DNA from: Klebsormidium nitens
Taxonomy: Eukaryota > Streptophyta > Klebsormidiophyceae > Klebsormidiales > Klebsormidiaceae
NCBI GenBank assembly: GCA_000708835.1
Contig: DF237016.1
Coordinates: forward strand, 62,001 to 126,000
Length of the DNA: 64,000 nucleotides
Direction of reading: 5' to 3'
The notes under the pieces were generated by a model. The model saw nothing but the letters and a program-made list of their open reading frames with translations, did no database searches and had not been told where the DNA came from. Shown here in pieces: positions 44,864 to 57,301 of the stretch (the first letter of the stretch is position 1; the number at the start of each line of letters is the position of its first letter). Made by a program: the position numbers and the translations under genes.

Positions 44864-47800
44864 TTAGAAGCTGATAGTTTGTTGATCAGAAGGTGCTGCG
44901 CACTGCCACAAGCTCCGGTACGACTCCAGTTCGGCAGCCTTGATGCCAAAGTGAGCAAGCTGACGACCGTACTCCTGCAAGAGGAAAAGAAGTAAATTCG
45001 TCACAGCGTTCTCGAGTGGCCTAAGACATCGTCGCGCAGTCACCGACCAACATGTGGATGCCTACAGCGTGAGCGAATTGATGTCGTAGGGAGGCCCAGA
45101 TGAGGCCTACTTTTAACCCCAGTTTCCTTCTTGTACTTTTTTCGTCACTATTCTTTCTCGTAGATCACTTGGCGAGATCCTGAACCTGCACGTGCATTCA
45201 AGAAGCACAACACAAGACCACGTGTGCACCGTTTCCGCCCAATCCGAAACGACTTCGCAGCACAGTCGAGCGGCCTACGGACAAAACGAAAGGCGACTCG
45301 GCCCCTTACTTGAGCGTCCAAGAAGAGCTGCGCGACCATCTTGTCCGTGTCCGAGATCGCACTCGCCCCGGTGTCCGCCCCGGCTCCCCGTCCCCGGCCG
45401 CTCTGCTTCAGCCGCTTGATAGCAGACTCTGCTTTTCGGACCTGCCAGAACAACGAACGGCAAATCGGACAACGAACCAAGCCCGAAACCAATCCGCTTG
45501 GGTAGAGGAGCAATCCGAAGAGTTACTGCTAAGGGGAGAGTCCGTTGCCACAAGCGGTTGTATGCTTTCTGGACTAGCTGAAGAGCTCGCGAGCAGGAGT
45601 GCATCTCCAGGTTGTCCGCCAAAGAAAAGCTGAGTATGGGGTCACCAGAACCGCTTCTGACACATGCATTTTCTACATTAAGGGGTCACAATGTACCAGG
45701 GCCAGGCTCTATGAAACCGCTCGAGAGCGGTAAGACTTGGAATCAGTCATTGCACGGCCTCCCGCTCCTCATCTTATGGCAACGCAGTTGAAAGTGAAGT
45801 TGGGGTGGTCCTTACGGAGGTGACCAGCTCCCTCGCGATCTCGTCGAAGCGCGCCGTGACTTTTTCAATCACGACATTGACCACCTCACTGCGCGCATCA
45901 GCACTGAGGTAGACCCCCTTCTCGCCATTGACAAGATCCTGCAGCCCAATGGGCGACGTCAGCAAGAAAGTCAAGAGACCAATGCGCATCGGAGCGCGTG
46001 ACTCTAAGAAAAAATCTTAGGATACAAGAAGCGGACAAGAACACCTACTGTGCGTCCCAAAGGTTGGTCAACGTAAAAGGAGCGCTCGTTTGATGACGCG
46101 TACAGGAATTATTTTGCGGGGTGCTCTTTGATCGTGCAAAGGGTGACCAGGCTGGGCGCGGTGGCAGCTGCTGACAGACTTGCTCTAATCTACGAACAAT
46201 CAAGTACAACAATAAGTCTCGGAGAAAACCTCATGACCCGCCAGTACTGTCGAATTCGATTGGTAAAAATGTAAACGGCGTTGGACAAAAGGTGCAGATC
46301 CAACAGGTGTTTTGTTCCCAACACTTGAGCGACTGTAACGCACAAGCTGGACTCAGTAGGAAAGCATGCGTTGCCGTCTAGAATACTTGTCGCCTTTAGT
46401 AGTCCCTTACCGAGCAATTCACGTAAATGATACCATGCAAACTGTCCATGTCTTACCTTCAGGCTCTTCAGTATGTGGGTCACATACGGTGAGTGCTTTG
46501 TTGGCAGCTGCTTGTTGGTCATTCTGTACGCCGCCGAGATCCCCTTGAGCTGCTTCACAACCTGCAACCCAGGCTCTCGCACATCAGCGAACCCTGTGTT
46601 CAGAAACCGAACCACTTTTCTGCGTTGTTCGAATCCACCTTACTTGATCAGAGCGGCACAACAGAATTACCCTATCAAAGTGCGCGACGAACGTGGAGAT
46701 TGGTCGATGTGAACAGTATGCAAGCACACGACTGCCACAGCTCTCGGTCATATAACGCGACCGCACACTCTGCCCTGAAAGCTCAGACTTCAGAGGTCTG
46801 AAACAACCCGGCTTCAGGCCTAGACAGTTGGCTCCTCCGCTTTCACGTGCTGTCCTGTGACTGTCAGGATCAACTGAAACTACCAGCCTCAAGTAATCTA
46901 CCGCAAGTCAACTTGCTTGAGGGACAGCGAACCCTGTTTCAAGCATGCTGGACGCTAGGACAACCGCTGGGACAACGAGATATACCAATAGTTGCACAGG
47001 CCCCGCATAAACGAGCATTTCCCCATCCACTCGACGGTGACGAGGGCAGGGAACGTTTCCGGTAACGGAGAGTCCATCTCACGCGATGACCACCATCTGT
47101 CTGAGACACTACTTGCCGAAAAGGTATTTTATTCACTGGTAATCGTTCCTGAAACACGTGACTCCACGAAAGCCGCAAAACGTGGTCGGAAACGTCCCAG
47201 AACCGTACCTCAACACACTTGTCTGCGAGCCCCTCCGTGACCACCTCCGTGACTGTGGGTACTTGTACCTCCAGCCCATCTGCGCTCGAGGCAACAGTCT
47301 GCCGCACGGACTCCACTGCCTCCGCTGGCAGAGTACCCATCTTGCTGGCCACGCTCGCCGCAAACGGACCCCGGACTAGTTGTACCACGGCCTCCACATC
47401 ATGCCGAACCTGAGGGAAAGACGGGAACCAATCACCAACATGCTTTCTCAGACAGACGCTTCCTTGTTTGTCATATGCTGATCTTGAGAGTAAAACACTG
47501 ACCAAAGTCTACTCGCTCGCCAACCGGACCCTTCCGGAGGCCGCACTCCCTCTACGCGTGCTCGTTCCATCTGAGTCAATAAAGAACGCACGTGAACAGG
47601 CGCAACACCGTGCTCGGTTGCTGACGCAAAGTTTGATATGGAGCACACTCGAGGATCTTCCAACTTTGCAGATCGGCCAGCACAAGCAGCACTACAGAAG
47701 CAAGGGTAGTACTTCGCACGAGCGTACCAGTACGAAGTCCTCGGCTTGGGCCACCCTGGCCCACTCGCCGCCGCCCTCCGAGCTAGCCGTTTTCCGCGCC

Positions 47801-50800
47801 TCACAGCCTTTTCGGAGCCACGTAGTGTACCTGGGGAGATGACGCCCGAGTCAATGGAGATCACTTTACCAGCACTTGAGCTTGAAGAAAAACTTCATAG
47901 TTCTTAGTCCTTGAGCAGCGCAGGAGAAGGAACACGCTATGTTAGAATTAAGCACTGATGAGCAACGTCCCTGATTCAGCTCCGAGAAGGTCAACCTCGG
48001 ACTCTCATTCTATCACTCTTCCTCCATGATAACGGGGAAATGTCCTGGAATGGTACTCAGGACGATTGCTGTGCCAAGCACTCATCCGTCGTCTCTCAAT
48101 CGACCCGCAAACGCGTAGCTTCCAGCAAGCCAGATCCTGCTTTATCAACACTGAACCAAAAATACGACGACTTTCATTTGATGCTGAGCATGCAAGAGTG
48201 TCTCTCCGGGGCCCCACCTGGCCACCAGCTGCAGCGTGAGCCGGAGGAACCTGTCGGCCGCGGTGGGGATGTAGATGTCGTCCTTCCAGCAGCGCTGCAA
48301 GCTGTCCCACAGCACGGCGCTCGGTTGCAGGGCCAGGCTGAGGCGGCCGTCGGGGCCGCGCACGGGGGACGGGTGAGCGAGGGGGGCCACCGGGGCAATC
48401 AGGACCTTGTCCAGCGACTCGGCGATGTCCTGGAACCTGAAACGGGAAAGGCGGAGGAACGGGGCTGACATTAGTATAAAGGGTAGCGATTTTGAGGACA
48501 GGGTCAGCTTTTCGTGAGGGATTACCGAAGAAGTCAGCGTTTGAGTCAGATATTTAAGAGAGTTCGTAGCAGAAAAAGCTGGTACGAAGTGCTTATGTGA
48601 GCGGTCCTGCTTGGGGGCGTTCCTGACTTTGAGCCGGAGTATCCATTAAGGCTTCCCCGCAAACTTGAGGCACGAATGCAGAGAGCTAAACCCGACACTG
48701 CAGCGCCGAAGTGCTAGCGACGCTGGTCTGGCATGTGCACGTACGAATTTCAACCACGTCAAAGCGTTTGGCTCTGACGTCAGCCCAAGCGCTCACCTGC
48801 CTTCAATCTGCCGTAGTCGGACTGCTGAAACGAAGGGGGTAGAATCAAGGGCGCTCACCTGATCGAAAAGTAGGCGGGCAGGTTCCACTGCTTCACGAAG
48901 TCAGCGTATGCGGGCTGGGACCGGAACTTGAGCAGCTGCGCCTGGGTGGGGCAGTAGCCTGTGGTGGCAGAAAGAAAAGTATGGTCGGCGAGAGGGAGAG
49001 CGCCAAAGCGGGACAAGAAAGTGCGGAACGTCGTCCAAACGACCTTAGACCGTAAAAATCTGGAAAAAAAGGGGCGGTTCCTCCCATCTTCGAAGTGGCC
49101 GCTTGGATAAAATGGAGACAAACACGGTGTTGTTGTCAAGCACCACTAGATTTTCCCGGTACAGGCCAGCTTTGTGCTTACGAGGAAGAATTAACGTAGA
49201 GTTAGCCGTGATCGCCTTGAAGATGGGACGATGGCGGAACGATGATATGAAGCCGCTCTTGCCGTGGAATACAGCAGCTTCGTGGAGATGCTGAGCGAGC
49301 CCCTCAACTCCGCCCCCTGGGTCCAAAACCTCATCGTAAAGCGGTCCGGAAAAGGAAACTTCCGAGCAAGGAAAGCTTTGAAATTGAGTAGCCTCCCCTT
49401 TCAGCGAACGTTGACCCTGAGTATCTGACCCAGAGAAGCAAAGCCCCAGGAAGCAATTGAGGCGTTGAACAGAATCCTGAACCAGGAAAAGCCACAGTTC
49501 CCGTTCGGCCATCCGAAGACAAGCCTCCTGAAGCTGCCCGATACACCACCTGACCCCACTATTTCCCACTTGTACAAAATGAACGTTGTCAAATGGCACA
49601 GCGACTCCAGGAACGGCTTGGCTGGGGCTGACCTTCAAGGATGTCGAGGAAGTAGAGGCTGGCCTTGTAGTTGACCAGGAACTCGTCCGGCTTGCCCGGG
49701 GAAAAGGCGCCGGGGCGGTTCTTGGAGATGGCGGAATGGACCTCCCGCAGGACCGAGTTGGCCAAGAAGTGGAACGCGTGGAGCCCCGAGTTAGCTGCGA
49801 GGAAGCAACGGGAACACTAGTAAAAGTACTCCCGAATTTACTGCAAGTTATAAGTTCTCGATGACATAACAGGATCGGAAGGCAGACTTTTGGAAAAGTT
49901 TCGGCCTGCAAAGGAGGTCTCAAATTACTGAGGACATGACGAAGCGAAAGCTGTCGGAGAATATGGAACCAGTTATTGAAAGGAGGCCAGCAAGCAAACG
50001 AGCAACGCTTCTCGTTCCATCTTGAAGATGCTGACGTGCTGATCCATAGCAAAAGTTCTGCAAGGGTCAGGGACAGGGCGTAGAGCTCCCCCTACCAGCA
50101 CCTTGCATCTCGGATCCGACTCCCAGACTACCCATACAGACATGATCGTTCTCACGAGGCAAGTTGTGCCGTGCAGTGCGAAGCAGTCTCAACCCACTCA
50201 CGCTGGTCCACGATCTCCAGCAGGAACTTGCAGTCCCGCTCGATACGCTCCCGCACTCCGGCATACACATCTGTCAGCGTCGCGGCCCCTTTCGCCTGGC
50301 CCCCTGGAACGAGCTCTGCAACAAACGGAGTGACAATAGCGGCCCGGAAGGCCTCCTCAGCGCCCGCGGCGTTGTCAATGGACGCGTAGGCGCGCAAGCA
50401 GTGGTAGATGACAGCGGTGTCCCGGCGTTGCAGGCCGCCCTCGAGGCACGCCTGGAGGTGGCTGTTGAGGGTGGCGCTCGCAGCGGAGATGCGCTTCTGC
50501 ATGCTCTGGATGAACGGCAGCTCCTGAAAAGGGAGTTTGGAAAGCAAGGTGAGGAAGATGGGATGGGCAGGAAGGACGGCGGCTAATAGAAAGAAAGGAT
50601 GAGGTGGCGGCCTGGAATGCCAGATCAAAGAGACTTCTGGGTGAAGTAAGGAATCCACTCTGTTGAGGAGGAGAAATGGCTGAGTAAGTGCGAAACCCGG
50701 TCGTTGTTTTCAGGTTCTGTGATGAGCCTTGAGATGCACAAGAGTGAGGGTTTGGTTTCTCAGATAGGTTACTACCTATCTAGCAAATGATGATTTCCTC

Positions 50801-52443
50801 CACGTAAAGGGCGGCCTCCTGGAAGACAGGAAGGTAGCTTCAGAAGTAAAGAAACGAGACTGTGTACCAGATTGCCAGAAGTCACAGATAAGCAGGTTAT
50901 AACCTGACAGTCAGAGCCTCTGGTGGAGAATCTGGCTAAGAATCGGTTCTCACTGAGCTTGAGGGAGTGTATGACTGGCACCAGTTCTGCCATCGTTACG
51001 ATTTGCGAGCAGGCGAATGGTTGTAAAATTCAAGAGGGGCCCAGTGAAAGTCTTGGGGATGAAAATTCAATTGCCCATCAGGGCATAGATCATCAACAGA
51101 AAACACCGCCTGAGTTTTCAAAGGGTAAGGAGACTGCTGCAGCACCAATCACAAATGCTACATCACAGTGAACAACTGCGGTGGGCGTCATTTGTGATTG
51201 CACAGCTCCAGATCCGCGTCCCTTGCCATCAGATGACCTTGAGAAGATTTTGAAAGGAAGTTGTGCATGGTCAGAGACCCCATCCTTAGGAGGCACTTAC
51301 GGCAGCCCTGGCCACATAGAACCGGAGCCTGTTCATCTCGCTGGCAATGCGCTCCAACAACCTACTCCGTGCCTCCTCCGTCCCCACCCCTTCCCCAAAC
51401 CCGTCCCTGCCCAGTGCTCCACTCGCTTTGGAAGAAGCTCCATTCTCCGCACCTCCGTTGGCGGAGGCGCTCTCAAGTTCCAGCAACAGCTTTTCAACCT
51501 GCCAGTATAGCATGGGCGGGCTTGTAGAGTTCGTGCTCAAGATTCCAAAGTGCAGATTCAGGAATCAAACGTATCATACAAATTTGATACCGGCACCACA
51601 TCTCAGTTGAATCTGGAACAGGAACTTCAAGCTTGGTGTCCCGATTCTCAATTTAGACCCGTACAACATCGTATGTGAGGTGAGCAAGAGGACCGCAGCT
51701 TGTGGGAGAAAAAAGGAGCAGTACGGGAACAGAGATGACATAAGTATGGGGCTCTAATGGGACTCACCTTTGAGACTACGTGAGAAGTATCAAGCAGCAA
51801 TTCGAGCATCTCGCGAGCGGCGGAAGTCTCCGCTCGCCTCTTCAGCCCCTCCTGCAAGGCGTCCAGGGACACCGCTACACTGTCCCGCACAGCCAAAAGC
51901 TTGTTTCTGCAAATCACCGACAGCGGGGTTTACTGACGCTGGAAACTTCCTAGAGTAAGATGAACAGGCGTTCTCCAGCGCTGTCCTACATTTGCACTGC
52001 ATAATAGACTGAAGCTCTCCTGGGGGGGATTGTGATCCTGAAAAATGCAAAAGGGCAGTATCACGTGCGCATTTGGTGGCTGCGTCGTCTTGAAACCCTT
52101 GACAACTGGACCAGGCTTCTCACCTAAGCTCGCTGAGCGGCATCCGCATCCGCAAAACTGCCCCATCGACGTCCGTCAGCTTTGTGCTCAGATTGACAAA
52201 GTCGGTGTAATCCCTGTTGATCAGCTCCACCAATTCATTTTGCAGGCCTGTCAAATGGCTCTTCAACTCAGCCCGCAGCGTGTCCAACGGCACAAACCTC
52301 CGTAGATCTGTGACATAAATCTCTGCATCGAAGTCTTTGTCAAGGAACGCATCTTTTTTGAACCAAAGGGGCTGGGAGTCTGTGTCATCGCCAAACAGCG
52401 CAGCAACATTGGATGGTCGGGGCGAATCTGCATTCGCTGCCAT
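44864..52443 (-). CDS. COG2: Conserved oligomeric Golgi complex subunit 2
   Basis: Exons (minus): 52443-52124, 51906-51768, 51498-51301, 50523-50202, 49794-49633, 48958-48859, 48436-48218, 47830-47728, 47409-47209, 46561-46457, 45938-45816, 45441-45310, 44974-44864; 744 aa, against about 756 recalled for Arabidopsis COG2. The start carries the family signature PLWFKKDAFLDKDFDAEIYV and YTDFVNLSTKLTDVDGA. Mid-region matches include NSGLHAFHFLANSVLREVHS and FVKQWNLPAYFSIRF. The end carries SAAYRMTNKQLP, SDTDKMVAQLFLDAQEYGRQ and SYRSLWQCAAPSDQQ. COG2 belongs to lobe A of the COG tethering complex, which guides retrograde vesicles within the Golgi. Between exons 8 and 9 the family normally has about 25 more residues (after EDFVYVIHD). 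A further small exon near 47,630-47,700 may supply them, but I could not make its phase fit. Confidence 0.93.
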
Positions 52444-53598
52444 TGTTGTCACGCTAGTCTATTGGTCAATATTGTCCTAGGCTACCTGCACTTTGATCTT
52501 TAGAAACATCGCCAGTGGTGAATGACATTTATACCCAATACATGGCACCAGCCTGCTCCAGAGGATCTTATTATCTATATCACGACCACCATGACTGCCA
52601 ATTCCAATGGGCCTTTAAATCGCACATTTAACATTGCTCCTCATTGTCTCATCTTTGAGCAATTGGCAGGATTCGGAAGATGTGCAAAACCCCACGCCCT
52701 CACGCCCTCATGCAGGCTTCTCACTGACATCACTGACATCAGTCTGTTGGAGTTTGGAATGATACATCTCTGGCCCATCTCTGGCACCGGGAATCTCCCC
52801 CGATCAGTGTATCATCTCCCGGTGAGCATAGCATCGGTTCTCGGCAGGCAATTTTGAGAAGGTGGCCGGCCTGGACATTTGTCGACAGTATCGCATGACG
52901 GTTATCGGTATACCTCCATGCTCCTCGGAACATGCACCCCGACCCCGTCTTCCCGAATATTTTACCAAGTACGTACAACTCTCCCCTCTGCATCAGCTGC
53001 ATGATGTTCACAAGACTAGCCAGAGTTCCACTTTCACAAATCAGCTCCCCATCATCACTTCTGTCTTGGGGGCAGGAGCAGTCCTCGTGAGCGGCTAGCA
53101 AAGCAACATTGCTTTTTGTATGAAGCGTGGTTCTGAGAGAGTGCGTGGGCACTCTGCAGAATATGCATCATCGCATGGAGGTAATTCGCCTCAGAAACAG
53201 CGCACTTCTCATATGTTCCTTCAGTCAGTCAAGAGTGATGATTAGGGCAATGTCAAACAAAGAAATACGAGAAGTGGTGGAGTGGCAATATAGTTTCTGC
53301 CAGATCTGAGAGCAATCAGTGGTTCCAAGATATCATAATCACGCATTCGGTGGGCTAATGGCATCTAGAATCAGATTCTTTTGTTATATTGTCCGCCCCT
53401 CACCCTTAGGTCACTACTTCCCCCTGCTAAAGCTGGAATCAGCAGCATTTCAGAGTACCTACACCACTTACTTATCCGTTGGGTTAAACTCCTCATCAGC
53501 TTGACTGAATTCTGCGGGTATCTTGTCTTGATCCTTTTGAGCTGAAAGTAGGTCCCAGTGTTGTCACAGGGTCTGTTGTTAAACAAAGGCAGTACAAT
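52444..53598. promoter_or_regulatory. Divergent gap between COG2 and the TMEM41 homologue
   Basis: The stretch of 1,155 bp between the two start codons must contain both promoters. Short tandem duplications occur (CACGCCCTCACGCCCTCATG and GACATCACTGACATCA near 52,693-52,742). No TATA box or known element is clear enough to call. Confidence 0.45.
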
Positions 53599-55505
53599 AT
53601 GCCACAGCATACAGAGTTGAAGCTTCTTGAGAGCCCAATTCCTGCTCAGAGCAGTGTCTCAGCTGGAACCACTGCCTTAGAAATCGCACCAGGTCTAGAA
53701 TCGCACAAGCACGCTGCAGCTGGACTGCCCAAATCGTCGGCGCCAGTCCTGAAACCACCAGCATTGAGTGACAGGGAGGGGTCTGAAGAGCAGCCACTTT
53801 TACCCGTGTTCCGTAGAAAGCGCAGCAAGCTTTATTGGTTGAGGAAGGTGGGGCTGCTGTTGGCCATCTTCAGTGCGTCCCTCTCTCTGGTGGTTGTATT
53901 GTTTCTGCACTTGCCGACCATTGACACCGTCGAAGGGGACAGCGAGCAGGCGGCGCTCAAGGTGCCGACGACTTTGGAGGACTTGAAAGTGTTCCGCAAC
54001 GTCATCGACCGCTATCAGGTGCGAATTCCTTCTGGCCACATGTCATCAAATCACTGTTCAGTAGTACAGCTTCGACTTTGTATTAGCAAAGATCATCAGA
54101 TGACGGTGGATGGATGTCAAAACTGGACGTCTGTTTTCAACAGGGTCAGCCACTTCTTAGCGGTTGTCCGCAAGGGCAGACAGTTGTCACATGGTCGCTC
54201 GTCTGGAAGGGCCCACTCTCGCGGATGTCCTGGATCCTACAGGAGAGCTGCAAAGACATTGTCATGCCCCGTAGACATCATATCACGTAGTCGAGTTGAG
54301 AGGGTGGACGCACATTCAGGTTCGAAGCAATTGTCTTACGTGACAGGCCCTCTCGATTTGACAATTCGCAAAATTATCTGGCGCCCCGGTGAAAAGTATG
54401 AGCTGCGATTTGAAGAACGTGAGCATCACTAAGTGGCAGCTAGACTGATCATTTCGGAAGCCAGAGGATTCAAGTGTCGTTGTGCCATGATGCCCCATCG
54501 GAAATGGGTGAAAGAGGCTTGATGTTTGGCTGTCTCACTCCAACAACGAGTTCTCTGGATTCGGCCTCGGACGACATATGCTGCAAGTCAACGCCTGCGC
54601 TTGAGTGACCTCCAGGTGATGCCTTTCCATCACAACAGTCGCTGTAAATCGCTAATCTCTCCGTGCAGTCAAAGAACAAGTACCGGGTGGCGATTGCCCT
54701 CATCATGCTCTACATCTTTCTTCAGACTTTCATCATCCCGGGGTCCATCTTCATCAATCTCCTCGCGGGCAGTTTGTACAATTTTGGGACGGCCTTAGCC
54801 TTCTGTACGGTAAGTGACGAATTTTTGAGATCGTCCCGGCACGACAGATACGTCAGATAAAGAGGCACCACTGTTTTTCACGGTCTCGTGTTTTCGCAGC
54901 AAACACCCATCAAATTTGGATAGTCTGCGGTACGCAGTTCCAAAAGCTCGCGGCGTTGAAGAATTGCTCGTGTCATATGATTATTTTATTGGTCCTACAC
55001 AGGTACACTTGCGAGATGACGGTTACTGATTTACTTCGGAAGGGATGTTGACCTCTCTCCTATCTCCATGCAGGTCGTATCAACTATCGGGTGCTGTTGC
55101 TGCTTCTTGATATCGCGACATCTTCTGAAAGATGTTATGTACAGCATATTTCCAAAGAAGTGCGATTCTTTAAGTGGCGAAGTTCAGAAGCACAAGCAAA
55201 ACTTGTTCTTTTTCATCCTTTTTCTTCGCATAGCACCCATCCTCCCTGGATGGTTTGTGAATATAGCTTCACCCGTGGTCAAAGTCCCGCTTAGTCCCTT
55301 TTGTTTAGGAACCTTGGTAGGAATGCTTCCACAGAGTTTTCTCACCGTAAAAGCTGGAAGAACGTTGACTACCATCTCTAGTCTTGCGGAGCTCTATGAT
55401 TGGCAAACACTAGGGACCTTAGGGGGCTTTGGCGTCCTCGCTTTGCTTCCTGTTTACGTGAAGCATAGGCTGGAGCAAAGCCAGACAGGCCACAAAAGCG
55501 TTTGA
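53599..55505 (+). CDS. TMEM41-type VTT-domain (DedA-like) membrane protein
   Basis: Exons: 53599-54018, 54669-54809, 55074-55505; 330 aa, all phase 0. The first ~80 residues are polar, with a dileucine-like EEQPLLPVFRRKRS before the first span (84-105). The VTT domain begins with the second exon: KNKYRVAIALIMLYIFLQTF, IPGSIFINLLAGSLYNFGTA, then FLRIAPILPGWFVNIASP, LGTLVGMLPQSFLTVKAG and a final span. These match human TMEM41B closely in order and spacing; that protein is an ER lipid scramblase needed for lipid transfer in autophagy. The re-entrant loop motif with Gly-Ser after the conserved Pro and the Arg-x-x-Pro-x-x-Pro loop are intact. It is probably ER-located and active. The start ATG at 53,599 is the first in the frame. 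Confidence 0.9.
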
Positions 55506-57301
55506 AGTGTTCCTTCAAATAACGTTCGGGTGAGGTTTAGTACTCGTGCAAATACCCAGAGTTCTATTGTGCTTGGAAAGTTCAGTCGGAGCAAGCAACA
55601 TATTTCATTGGGCGTTTTTGCATTTCACCGGTCAAGGATCTCAGAAATGGTTTTTGGAACCTGCTCTTCTTCGTGGCCCGTTGCCGAGCAAAACGCGCCC
55701 TTCAATGTGTCAGAGAACGCTCAGTTGAGGAACGAATTGGGACCATATGCTGGCGAGCAATGCTTAGCACTATGGATTTGACTTGACGTGTAAGCATTGC
55801 TGCCGGCGGCCACTATTGACGTACTCAACGGTATGCATCATTGGTGTAGAGTCGTTAATCAGCGACCACTTATGCACTACCTATGCGATCCGGACCAATT
55901 GGTGAAAGCATGTGAAGGTTTTTGTCAATTGAACCCTCCGACTTGCAACCGAGCCGCCGTCACTGATTGCAGTTTAAGAAGCATATTGAACACCTTTCAG
56001 TTTGCGAGCCACCCGCTAGCCCGTCCGATGGTCACGGAGCTCTGCAAAGCCCCTGTGATCATTGTAGTCCTAGCCTATTGGGGCCCCGTCTTGAAATTCT
56101 GAAATGTCTGGCGCGCGGCAAGCATTCAACTTCCCAGAGCAGAGTCCGATCAACAATTGTATGTCATGAGAAGCCTATGCCGCACTGGCTACGGCGTTAC
56201 GAAAAGATGAAAAAGAGACCATCATGCAACGCGACGCGCATGGAACTAAGGCCCTATTCTCATTAGCGGCGGATGGCACAACAATTTTTAATCTAAATCT
56301 TCTGATTGGCTCCGGAAAACTTCTACCGCGCTTCCACTAGCAGTTGTGCCGGCGGAACTCGATAAAAAAAATGCTTACGTCAGCGGCACAAAAATATCCA
56401 AAGTTCGACCCTTGTGCCCCCTCGGGTCGAACTCCTATTTTTCTGTGCCGGGCAACCACGTGGTTGAACTGGCCACTCACAGCCCGAGGTGCTAGATTCT
56501 GGCGCGCCAGGGCTGCAAGTTGCAACGTAGTGATGACTGTGCACAGGAGGCAAGCACAGCAGCTGTAGGATAGCCTGTAGGGTACCTAGCTGGTCTTTTG
56601 CCTGCTCGGGGTTTAGGGTTTTGCATGCCAGCGTGGCAATTCCCGATTTTGTACCAGGACTTGTGCCGTGGTGTGATTTCACTTGCGGCCGGCACAACTT
56701 CACGCTTTTCGCTTTTTTGGGCACTTCCGGGCAAGTTCCGGGCAAAAAAGGATTTATTAATTGTTGTGCCGTCCGCCGCCAATGAGAACAGGGCCTAATC
56801 GTAGAGTAATTAACTTGACTGGATTAACTTCGCGTAGGCCGGCCGGGGCCGCGCCAAGCGGCCGGCCCGTCTGCTTCCCGCCGGGCGGCGGCCGCCAACT
56901 GGAGGGGGGGCGGCCCGGGATACTTCATAAACCCTTTTGTAAAGGGCTGCTACCGTCCGATATGGATGACATGCGACTCATGGACGGTGAATAACGCCAC
57001 CTGACTGCGTGCGAGCGTCCACGTCAGCAGCACCACAACTGCCACCCGGCCAAAAAGCTGTTCGAGTCAGCGGTGATTGCCACTGATTGGAACTGGGCAG
57101 TGCGAGAAGGTGGCACTCAAGAACAGCAAACGGTTTTGCTGCACACAGCACACTGCAAACCATTGGCATTGGCTTTCATTGAAAATTCTACATTGTGCTG
57201 CAGCCTGCGCATGCTCCCATTGAATCTGCACTCTACCATATTGCGATCTTCAGAAGTCGATCAGTGCACCTCAGAGAATTTCAGCAGGAATCAGTATCAC
57301 A
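55506..57301. other. Intergenic stretch containing a MITE
   Basis: 55.5-56.2 kb holds no gene that I can see. 56,250-56,795 is a transposable-element relic, listed separately. 56.83-56.93 kb is very GC-rich (GGCCGGCCGGGGCC). The last ~150 bp before 57,302 should contain the promoter and leader of the zinc-finger gene. Confidence 0.5.
56250..56795. mobile_element. Tourist/PIF-Harbinger-like MITE
   Basis: The 546-bp element has terminal inverted repeats: 56250-56285 reads GGCCCTATTCTCATTAGCGG onward and matches the reverse complement of 56760-56795 at about 33 of 36 positions. TAA flanks both ends (56247-56249 and 56796-56798), the TWA target duplication typical of PIF/Harbinger elements. A second, nested inverted pair sharing AGTTGTGCCGGC lies near 56,341 and 56,695. 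No transposase frame is present, so the element is non-autonomous. The small divergence between the arms suggests fairly recent insertion. Confidence 0.85.
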
